Shown: in pieces, positions 36,346 through 46,343 of the stretch
Layout of the letters: each line of letters begins with the position of its first letter
Numbering within the stretch: the stretch's first letter is position 1
Source: Capitulum mitella
Taxonomy: Eukaryota; Arthropoda; Thecostraca; Pollicipedomorpha; Pollicipedidae
DNA length: 64,000 nt
Assembly: GCA_030062745.1 (NCBI GenBank)
Contig: CP099850.1
Location: 3,968,001-4,032,000, forward strand
Direction: 5' to 3'
The notes under the pieces: model-generated
Databases searched by the model: none
Told to the model about the DNA's origin: nothing
Seen by the model: the letters and a program-made list of their open reading frames with translations, nothing else
Position numbers and translations under genes: made by a program

Positions 36346-36604
36346 GGACACGGTCGCCCCGCGCCAGGTCAGATCTCTCTAGTCAGTTGCCAGCTAGCCA
36401 CTTCATAACAGTGAATCTCCTTCGGGACCCGTGCTCGGTGCCATGGAACCCAAATGTTAGATCTCGTCCTCAGGTAATGGCGTAGTTAGTTTGAAGCTGC
36501 TGCGGAAATCCCCACCCTTGGGGTCTAGCAATGCGGCCGGAAACAAGACCGAACGGCAATCGGCATCCCTTGTCATTATCCATCCCCCTCCCTATAGAAA
36601 ATGG

Positions 36605-37656
36605 ATTCACTATGACATAAACTACACTTTTCCTTCGAGAGGGATGGATACAGGGGGCGGCAAAAACATGGGGAATATTTTTGGACGTATTATAACTCTG
36701 TTGTTTATGGACTGATTTTGATGTAATTGGCATGAATGTAGCAGTTATAGATGGGACGTTTGCTATTAGTCCAAACATTTGAAATTTTTAGAAAGTTCAT
36801 AGGTGTTCGCAGAATTTTGAAAATAGGATAAGTTTTTTCAAGAACTGAATTAAAAAAAGTTTAAGAGACATGTAGTTTCCACTAGTCACGTTATGCTAAA
36901 GAAGTGCAAATCATATTGTATTGTTTATATAATTTTAGCATAGACAGTGCCAGGGACATGAAAAAGGCGAACTGCCATGGTCACATCTTCATCAGGTCAG
37001 CTTACGACGTTTGACCTTCAGTGACCTCCAAAGACCTTAGAGTCACTTAAAATGATCTTGAGTGCATTTGATGTTGTTTGAAAACGTTTCCAGTCATTCA
37101 AATTCACGCTGTTTCTAAAATTACATTCTGCGGCTGTTGTGATATAGGGTACGCACACTGACGTTTTAGGTCAAGCTCCGTGACCCAACCTGATATCAAC
37201 CTGAAACTTGGTTCAAGGGTACTCTTTTACGTTATATATGTTCCGAGTTTGGCATTTTGAAAAATAATGCCTAAATAATGACTATGAAACCAAACGCTGA
37301 ATTTCACCTTGACCAGACTTCGTGAAGTGACCTCAGATTAACAACATTGTATTTGTGTGCTTGCTCAGCGACTTACCTATATACTTATAGAAAGTTTTAA
37401 GTTCTATCTTAAAAACACTATTTTTGGTAGCCATTTTTCTTTAACCCTCAACAGTGCCAAAAATGGCCTGACGTGGTTCCCAAGGACGCTGCCAGGCTCC
37501 GCCCTGAAAAAAGGATTACGAAATTTTGTTACAGCACGCAGAAGGAACAGACAGGAAAAGTGGCCGAGTTTCGTGAAACTGCGTCAAAAACCCAGCAATT
37601 GGCAAGCAAAAAGCTCCAGGGGGACGGATTCAGTCCCTCCCCTGCCGGAAATAGGT
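36605..37656 (+). repeat. Interspersed repeat R2, copy 2
   Basis: Direct match of 9040-10127. Here it sits between inverted ATGGCG arrays and may be the interior of one element. No intact frame. Confidence 0.6.
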
Positions 37657-37739
37657 TTTAAGTACACTGAGTTTAAAGGTGCATAAATCTGAACCCAAAA
37701 CCATCCTCGCACACCATTTGAATATTTTTTTCCAAAAAT

Positions 37740-38045
37740 TTCACAATTTTGCCGTTCGCCTTTGTCCGTTCGGGATTTTGACATGTCGCCTTTTTCAGGG
37801 TCGTCATTTTGCCGTTCGCCATTTGGCTGTTCTCCATTTTGGTATGTCGCCGTCATTTTGCCTTTCGCCGTTTGGCCAGTCGCAGTTTTAGCGTGTCGCC
37901 TGTTTTTCATATCGCCATTTTGCCGTTTGCCATTTGGCCAGTCGCCATTTTAATGTGTCGCCTTTTTACATGTCGTCATTCAGCATTCGCTATCTAGCAT
38001 TCGCCTAAAACTCAGTCGCCATTTTTACTTTTCTCCATTTTTCCA
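37740..38045 (-). repeat. ATGGCGAC short-repeat array, inverted
   Basis: Copies of gtcgccattttgcc / ttcgccatttggcc, opposite in orientation to 35836-36345. A related segment together with its left flank (ttaagtacact..ctgaaccc) is repeated at 38690-39110. Confidence 0.8.
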
Positions 38046-38140
38046 GACACCCAACAGGTCGGCAGGTGGCCCTACCGGCCTGTAGGGGCTTCCTGCCGAT
38101 CTGTAGGGCACTCTGCCAGCCTGTGGAGCCCCTGCTAGCC
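38046..38140 (+). repeat. CCTGTAGGGGC short array
   Basis: Four units of about 24 bp with cggcctgtaggggcttcctgcc. Similar units occur in FB2 at 23700-23900 and 39950-40250. Confidence 0.6.
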
Positions 38141-38689
38141 TTTTGAAGGCCACTGCTGTCCATGAGCCCCGCATGAGTGAGAGGGCCCACCGCTGGCCGA
38201 GGACCCCACGAAATTTTTTTCCCTAGCTGCGTCCCTGATTTTTGCAATGCGTACACCAACGCATTTATTTTTATCCCATGCTCCGGTGAATCCTTCGCAA
38301 GCTTGGGCCCATCAGGATGTTTTTTTAGAAACAAAATGATGTTTGTCCCCCAGCTTTGCGGAAGAGGGCAGCTGCCTCTCTTTCCTCCGCCTTCCCCCTT
38401 ATCCGTCGTCCATGATCCGTCCATCATCTTGCCTTGTCGTCTGACCATTTGTCGGTTCGTCAGAAAGAAAGACGGACGACGAATGGATCGTCTGTTTCTT
38501 CATTCGTTCGTCCATTCGGGCAGTCAGAACCAAGCAGATTTTTAGTCGGAGCGTCCGACTGTCACTCCATCCGGTCCGGACAGTCGAAACTGCTTCATTA
38601 CATCCTTCCGCATTGTCAGTACCAAAACTGCCTTTTCAGGATTTCCGCAGCAAAGACCGTCCGCCAATGAGTTGCGCCACTGAATGATG
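38141..38689. other. No gene seen
   Basis: Includes an end-like tagctgcgtccctg at about 38222 and a gtcgtctgaccattt / gacggacgacgaatgg direct and inverted cluster at 38430-38530. No coding signal. Confidence 0.35.
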
Positions 38690-39110
38690 GATTTCAGGTA
38701 CAGGCTTTAAGGTACATTGGGTTTAAGGTACATTAATCTGAACCCTAATTCACCCACGTAAACCATTGGGTAAAATATCTTCCAAAAAATGTCGCCATTT
38801 TGTCATTGCATTTATCCGTTCACCATTTTGGCTCGTCGCCTTTTTAACATGTCGCCATTTTGCCGCTCGCCATTTGGCCATTCGCCATTTTTAGCGTGTC
38901 GCCTTTTTTAACATGTCGTCATTTTGCCGTTCGCCGTTTGGCCTGTCGCCATTTTAACGTGTCGCCACTTTTACTTGTCGCCATTTTGCCAATCGCCATT
39001 TGGCCTGTCGCCATTTTAACGTATCGTCATTTTTACATGTCGCTCTTCAGCATTCGCCATGCGGCATTCGCCAAAAAGGCATTCGTCATTTTTACGTCTC
39101 CCCATTTTGT
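38690..39110 (-). repeat. Second copy of R2 end plus inverted ATGGCG array
   Basis: Repeats the order seen at 37650-38045: ggttttaagtacac-like lead, tctgaaccc, a weak AT stretch, then gtcgccattttgcc units (38790-39110). It is a segmental tandem duplication within the repeat zone. Confidence 0.65.
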
Positions 39111-39114
39111 CTGA

Positions 39115-41840
39115 ACACCGCCAGAATCCAAGGTTTGCAAAAAAACTCTACAGAGCTTACGCAAACGCTGATGGCGTCTCAGAAGTCCAAGTATAAGTTC
39201 CGTGGTCCACCGAAATAATTTTTCTCCTCAGCGTAGTGACGCAATTGATGGGTAACTGGATGAAAAATCGTATGGCTAAAGATCGCAAGCCTAGGATCGT
39301 AAAGCAACAGATTGCGTGAGATAAATATCAAAGGATAAATGTTGTGCCGAAGGCGCAATCCCGCGCCGAAGGCGCGGTGTAGGATACTAGAGGCCGCAGG
39401 CCGATAAGAGGGTGCGATCGGACCTGGCTCTCTCCAGTAAAGAGGTTGGGTCGCGCGGAGCGCGGTGTTAGGTTAATTCTAAATGGAGTCTATTTAGATG
39501 TAACCTAATTAGGTTATGGCCTTATAATTTAATTGGTATGGTGCCTTACTACCTAATGAACCTTATAAACATTAGGTTGTGTACGTACAACCCAATGATC
39601 AAGGTACATCTAAATGGGGCCTATTTAAATGTAACCTAATACCGCGCTTCGTGCGCAGTGACGTAGCCAAGGGGCAGCCAAAGGGGTCATGACCTCCCAG
39701 GGGCGGCCAAAAGGGCCATGACCTGCCCTAAGAGGGCTCCCGGCGTTTGAGCGGGCCCCCCTGGGGTCTGATACTCCAGTTGTTTGGACGGTGTTAGGCG
39801 CCCGCAGGGCGGCGCAGACTGCTCAACACAGAAAATTAAAGCGAGATAAGAATATTTTAAGCATTAAAAAAGGTCTACGATGCCAAAAAAGTACCCCGAA
39901 AACAACGGCTTTGTGTGCTATGAAGGGAGGCCCGTGGTCTGAATGCCGTACAGTATGTAATGCCCCTGCTGGCGTGTAGAGGAGTTCATTGCTTGTCTGC
40001 GGAGGGCCTTCTGTCGGTCCATACAGGGCCCCTGTCGGCCTCTGGACGAACCTCCTTTCGGTATGTAAGAGGGTTCCTGACCCTGCCTTTTATAAGCGGA
40101 CAGGGGTGCTGTACAGAAAGGCAATGCTCCCCCTCTCCCCTACAGGCTAGCAAAGGCCCCCTAAAAGTTCATTCAGGGGCCCCTGCTTGCCTGTAAAAAT
40201 GCCTCTGCCGACCTGTAAGGTCACCTTCGGTCGGCAGGAGCGTCGTAACAGAAAAGCAGAGAGCCCTTTACACTCCAGCGAGGCCCCTTTACAAACCGAC
40301 AACGTGATTTTTATCACATGGGGCCCCAGTGATTGCGAGGGCCAGGCGCGGATCCAAGGGAGGGGGAGGGATGGGGCGATCATCCCACTCCCCTGATGTC
40401 TGAGAAGGGGATCCTTTCAGATTCAAAAGGGCCCGAAGGGGTCCGTATGTACCTGAGGGCTCTCGATGCAATCTGGGGGCCTCCAGGAGGGTTAGATAAT
40501 CCCTGAGACGCATAGAGGACCCTTGAAGCTCCCAAAGCGTCTCTGAGACCACAAAAAGACCCCAACACGGTAGAATGCTCCTGAGACCGTCAGAAGGGTC
40601 ATAGGGTCCCTGAGACGTACAAGACGAGGACTGAGTCCCTAGGGCGGCAAAGGGGCCCATGGAATGCCATAGGGGCCCCGAATGGGTTTTATGGGCCTGT
40701 GTAAAAGCTGACGGTTCCTGATGCAGTCAATAGGCCTCCGGAAGGATTAATGGGACCCTGAGACAGTAAGATGGCCCTAAGATGAATAGAAGGGTCCATG
40801 AAACTCACCAAGGGCCCCTGGGACTGTAAGAGGGGCCCCAACAAGGGTTAATGAGACCGTTGAAAGTGTAGAGAAGCCCCTGAGACGGCAAGAACTTAAG
40901 ACAGTGTCCAGCACAGCATAAAGAGACCCTAGCCTGGCCTGGCCACCCAGAGAGACCCACTGAACGGGGATTCATGGGTGACCTGAACCCCGAGAGAGCC
41001 CCAAATGGGCTACACCGGTTTCTAAGAAAACTTGAGGGATTTTTCGTGCAGTAAGAGGGCCCCAGGGAATTCTGGTGGATCTTGAGACGGCCAGATGACC
41101 CCTATGCGGTAAACGACCCTGAGACCGCCAAAAAGTTCGTAGGGCCCCTGCGAGGCAAAGGCTATAAGAGGGTCTGTAAGATGGTATGGGGACCTTCGAC
41201 GGCCAGAGGGCCCCCAAGTGTGCTAGGCAGGCCCCCGGCACGGGAAAGGCCCTCCTGAGACTGTCAGTGAGGCTCCTGAAGCGCCAAAAAAGGCCCTTGT
41301 TACGACTAGAGGAGCCCCAAGACCGCCAGATATACACCATGTAACAGAGGAAGGTCTCTGATACAGCCATGGAGACCAGTGGACACGTTCAGAGGGCCCA
41401 TGACACTGCTTTGTAGCCAGAGGCCCCTTAGAGAGCAACAGTGTTCCCCAGAAACGACAAGAGGAGCACCTAGGACAACAGGGGCCCCCCTGAAACTACT
41501 AACCTTTGGAGTACAGAAACTTCTGGGACGGCCAAAGGACCTACAGGATTGCCAGAGGCGTCTCTGTCACGGGAGACACTAATAGAGGGCCTTTGTTATT
41601 ACCTGAGGGCCCCCTTAAGGGCTTGTTGTCGCCTGACGGCAAAAATGCCTTATGGATGACAGGAGGGAACCAGAGATGACTTAAGCGTCCCTGAGACTGC
41701 CAGATGGGTCCCTGATACTGTCTTTGGTGCCCCTGAAACTGCCAGAGGAGCGCCTGGGACGTCCCGAGGGACACGTCAAAAGGTACCTGGGGCCACTAGA
41801 GGGCCCTGACATGCAGACGCCCCGAGTCCACCAAAAGCGC
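39115..41840 (-). mobile_element. Foldback-like composite element FB2, copy 2
   Basis: Reverse-complement relative of 22796-24800, with the blocks in mirrored order: gtggtccaccgaaataatt block (39200), gatcgtatggc array (39255-39305), cgccgaaggcg hairpin (39350-39380), ttaggtta AT palindrome (39440-39650), gtagccaagggg end-like block (39665), cctgtaaag array (39950-40250) and the long GGGCCCC array (40380-41840). No coding capacity. Confidence 0.55.
40380..41840 (-). repeat. GGGCCCC / CCTGAGAC minisatellite, copy 2
   Basis: About 45 degenerate units of roughly 30 bp with cctgagac followed by agagggcccc. The array is about twice as long as that in FB2 copy 1. Frames across it are artefacts. 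Confidence 0.7.
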
Positions 41841-42289
41841 CCCTATGACTGCAAGAGGAAGCCTTACCTAACCTGGCAAAAAAGTCTCCAGAAACTACGA
41901 GGGATGGGGGTGGCAGATGGGCTTCTGGACCAGATACAGATAAGACATTTGAAATGGAAGGAGGGACGGAGTCGCCTAAAATCTCTCCGTTTATGTGATA
42001 TTTTGGCTACTTTGTGCGGCAATAAAATACAGAATTTTCAGAAATAAGATAAATCTTCAATTTTTTCGTTCACTTTATATGGTAGAAAACGCAAAATGAC
42101 ATCAAATATATCTTCCTGGACTCGCGCTATCAACGTTCTTTTCATGTCTGGAAGCAAAAAATGGGAGAACCGGCCAGGAAGGGGGTCCCGCGCTGACCAT
42201 TGTCCGCCCTCCCGGCTTGGCCACATCCTGAATCCGCCCCTTACGAGGGCCCCCATTGGTCACGAGGGTCCTCTTGATCCGACTTTCCT
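41841..42289. other. No gene seen
   Basis: Contains an AT-rich part with ttcgttcactttatatgg and a CG-rich part ending in cggaatcctggctacgcccatg, the end-like motif of the small MITE-like family. No supported gene. Confidence 0.4.
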
Positions 42290-42860
42290 CTCCCCGGGCG
42301 GAATCCTGGCTACGCCCATGTTCGCGAGACCTAACCTCTTTGTTGGACAGAGCCAAGTCCGACCGCATCCTCTCATCGGTCTGCGGCCTCTAGAATCCTA
42401 AACCGCACCTCCGAGGCGGAGTTGCGCCTTCGGCGCAACATTTGTGCTTTGTTATTTATCCCATACGATACTGTAACAGGCTCAACACACCATCATTTTT
42501 CATATATAACCCAATACCGCACTTCGCGCGACCGAACTTCTTTGTTGAGCAGAGCCAAGTCCGATTGCACCTTTTATTGGCCTGCGACCTCGAGTATCCT
42601 ATGCCGCACCTTCGGCGCAACTTCTCCGCCCTCTACTTCGATGTTTATCTTATACGGTCTTTTGCCTCACGACCTTTTGCTTGCGATCTTTTATCATGCG
42701 ATCTTTCGCCGAGCTGCCCAACGATAGTGTCCCTAAACTGTACAGAAAAATAATTTCAGTGGACCCACGGAACCTGTACTTCGTCTCCCGTGACGGCACC
42801 AGCATTTACGTTTGTGCGTAGAATTTTTCGGGATACCTTGAATTCTTGCCGTGGTGGTAC
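42290..42860 (+). mobile_element. Partial FB2 copy 3
   Basis: Two successive versions of the FB2 3' block: gacctaacctctttgttgg and ctgcggcctctagaatcc with a cgccttcggcgcaac hairpin at 42310-42445, and again at 42520-42625. Then come a tacggtcttttgcctcacgac array (42650-42705) and the aataatttcagtggacccacgg block (42750). Confidence 0.55.
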
Positions 42861-42989
42861 ATTTACAGTGAAGACTATCGATTCCGCGATTATGCTTTTA
42901 GTGCCAGTTATCCGATTTCACTGCCACAATGCTCTGATATTCCTGCTTCCTTTCTGCTGCCATTCCCATTTTATACCGTTCTGCAGCAT

Positions 42990-43300
42990 CCTCTTTGCGC
43001 CGGTATGACCTGTACCCTTCTATATCTATGCCCGGCATGCCAGAAACGCCAAATGAAAGAAAATCTTTATTTCCAAACATTTACACAATTTCCTTTGTAG
43101 GGGAAAAATTGGCATAACTACTACGGTGCTGAATATGGCGCATAAGAGACATTTCTCAAAACAGACACAACAGCCGTCCATACAGACTGGACACAAGACG
43201 CGGACGACTGACTGACGCACACATGACTTGACCCAAGACTCTGGACACCTGAGCCAAGAGGCTGTGTGTACTTGCAAACGAATAAACTGTCCATACATAT
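42990..43300 (+). repeat. Third copy of the element at the arm's outer end
   Basis: Matches 5150-5340 and its mirror near 35560-35750: cggcatgccagaaac, accatttacacaatttcc-like, then tgaatatggcgcataa, agacatttctc and one aagaggctgtgtgt unit. It shows that the outer end of the giant inverted duplication lies in dispersed repeat sequence. Confidence 0.55.
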
Positions 43301-46300
43301 GCAGTTCAAAACAGATATAGTCCAGTAACTAATAAGCCTTGCTAATGTGCAATAAACAAGAGCGAAATAGTATCGAACTTTGTTCAAGTTAACACGACTC
43401 CCTATCAAGGTAACAGCTACTGGGGCATGTGTGAGCCCTCGCTGGATGAGGGGATGGATGGATGGTCAGAGGGGATAATTATCGTGTTGTGAGATTTTTA
43501 TTACACTGCTGGTAAACATTTCTTATGGAGCCTGAAATCAGCAATGGCAGACCTGTTGTTTCTATGTAGAAACTGTTTTCAGGCCATGTCACACCAGAGA
43601 GTTATTGTGCTTTTTATGGGAGTTTGGTAGCCATTGTAGATCTGAAGTACTCTTCCTTGATTGCTGAACATGCACCATTTCATATGAATCACCCATTAGG
43701 CACAATAGAAGCACCTTGGGCAGCAATCGTGAAAAACAGCTAGTTGGGGCCGTGGGGGAAACATTAAACCGTCGGCTTGCTAGTGCATTGAAGTTTATTG
43801 TGCAACTTCCACATTAAAGTGCTCATGCATTCTGCAGTTGTAATGATGTCACTGATTTGTCCCTATTCCTGAAGTTTTTGCTTACAAGCCCATGAACTTT
43901 TACTGTCATCCTAAATATATTCCCATTCAGCAGAAAGACAATTGGCTGTAGATATAGACATGGAGATGTTCAATGCTCCCCACCTCCCAGTCAATGGAGG
44001 GTGACAGAATACCCCAGTGTATGCCAGGGTAACCAGGTAAAAGACTGTATGGCAAAAGATTGAATCATAAAAGATCAAAAGCAAAAGATCATATGGGACA
44101 AAGATGATCCAGGATGAAGATCATAAGAACAAAGGATTGTATTGGTAAGTCTGTTTGCAGTAGGCAAAGTAATCAGTTTACCTTAGGGGTACCTTGAAAT
44201 TGATTGCTAAGTAATTGGTTTTGCTGTAAGTGTAGGAATTGGTTTACAGTAAGAGTTAGGTTAGGTTAGGTAAGGTATTACATTATGGCTACCTTTGCCA
44301 TACCATCTCTTGCAAACAACATTTTGGCAGTGATCTTTTGTCCCATATGGCCTTTGTTGTATGATCCTTTGCATACAAACTGCTTCCATAGAATCTTTTG
44401 CAGTATGATCTTTTGCTTAGATCAGTCTTGTAGGCCCATACCAGGTTAGTGTGGAAAGTGAGTCTGGAATACCTGTAAAGTTTTGTGGCTTCTGTCTGTG
44501 GTGCCACTGTTCCAGATGATGAGCTATTATGGTGAGTTGATGCCTTCCTGATTGTTACTCTTTTGCTTCCTTCTCAGCAGTTTGATAAAATATGTTCAAG
44601 TGCATTTTTTGTTAAATGCACAGCAGTCGAAGCACTAACTTCCTGTGTTGATGAATGTTCTGAGGATCTGTGTATGTTGTGTATTGTTCATTCAGTTTGC
44701 ATTGTTCACTCATCTCACCAAAAGACAGAGAAGCATGTGCATTTGGGGTGTTTTGTGTATGCAATGGAGCTTTGTCTTTATGATATGAGTGAACGCTAAA
44801 CACATCAGAACCAGTGAACCTCAGAGCCATATAGATGTGAGTTATGATGCAAAACCATACACACCAAAACTTCTTCTGCTACTGATATCAAGAAAGGAAT
44901 TGATTCATACAGTACCTACAATTTTTGCTAGTCAGCAATCAGCCATCCATCTGAAAAATGAAGTGAGTAAACAATAATGCAACAACACTTTCACCTTTTA
45001 CAGTTACACAGTGGGCAAAATTTGTGGTCTGAGATTCAACCTGTCATACAAGGTCAGGTTCTCTGTTACATTCAGCTGGTAGTGGCTTGAAGATTGGAAG
45101 GGTCCATGTATTGCATGAAAGGTGTCTCAAAAACCTGGGACTGTTCCTGTGCCCACAATGGCATCAAAGCCAATATTTTCACCATCTGTCCACAGATGAA
45201 GCCCATGCCAGGTGCCATTTCCCAGTTTTGCACCAGTACCCTGTCCTGAAGGTGCAGTGGAATACTGTCATGCTGGCTGAAACAGCAGATCATACCATTT
45301 CTTCCAGCATTTGACTTTCTGTTTTTGACAGTGGTGATATGTTGTCATTTTTCAATGGCATGCCTGTTAATAATTTAGCACTTCATAATAGGATGTGGTG
45401 ATGCTATCAAACTGAATATTGCTTTTGCTGTTAATTTGATGCCACCTAACATTTTCTGTCAATTTCAGATGTTTCAGTTGCTCAGATATTCCAAATTAGT
45501 GACATCAAATCTGTGCCTGAGGGGTGCTACACAATGGGCAGCATCCCTTTCTTCCCATCAGAAATGCCTCAGATTGGTAAGTAAAAATCATGAAACTGTC
45601 AGTATTGGAATCATGCTTGAAGGCTCTTGGAAGTGTTCCATTTTACAGATGTGCCTGTGACACTGAGTTGGTTGTCAAATGATTCCAGTTTTATGTTGTG
45701 GACATGTCACTGCATGCATATTGGAAGAAAACCTCAGATTGTTCTTTTGGAACTTGGTGACACTTTTAACATAATGGATACAGAGCAGTCCATATTAGCA
45801 TATGGATTGCTTTATATTCTCTCATCTGTGGTGCATTTATAGCTAGCACTGTATGTTTCACATGTTCATGCCCTTGACAATAGAAATTAGGCATAATGAT
45901 CCAATATATACCAGTTCATAATGATTACATCTTGATTAGCAGCTCATTCACCAGGACACTGGTTTCCCTTACCTGACAAGGCAGGCTGAGGTTAAGCACT
46001 CAGCCTGCATGGTAGCTAGCATTTGGCTTAGAAGCAGTCATACTGCTTGCCACAAGACCGTGTTGTGTGTGCAATGATGTGAAGCTTTCACAACAAAATC
46101 CCCCAATAATTCGATCTTGCACTGTTGACTTTTGTACCCGGAGTATCCGCGAAAGTGTGCGTAACAGAGACATCGACATAGTATTTGAGTGAATGGGGGG
46201 TTTTCTGTGGAGATGCTTTTCATCTATTGTGGAAAAATTGTCTTGAAACGTCTATCATGGCTGTAGTCCTGTTTTGTTCCTGGAATGGGTGATAAATTTA

Positions 46301-46343
46301 GCCATGCTGTGACAAATGGGTACCCACGTATTTATGTTTTCAG
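43301..46343. other. CpG-depleted gene-free stretch
   Basis: No gene is supported. From about 43775 to 46045 only two CG dinucleotides were found by eye (near 44626 and 44793), with none from 44795 to 46040, although the flanks are rich in CpG. It includes a foldback-like element at 44040-44430. The missing first exon of TMEM70 may lie toward the right end, but no convincing start codon with donor was found. Confidence 0.6.
44040..44430 (+). mobile_element. Foldback-like element with decayed CpGs
   Basis: The left arm has aaaagatcatatggg-type repeats (44060-44160) and the right arm has the inverse (gatcttttgtcccatatgg, 44330-44420). The centre has gttaggttaggttagg (44255-44272). The architecture equals that of 6130-6690. 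The arm motif equals the gatcgtatg motif of FB2 with CG changed to CA or TG. Confidence 0.6.

Noticed and set aside
35836-39110. CRISPR-like array
   Set aside because: Units are degenerate, of variable length and without unique spacers of constant size, and the setting is a eukaryotic genome.
44563-45842. Several 60-80 codon frames in the CpG-poor stretch
   Set aside because: Short, AT-biased, without splice structure or recognisable family.
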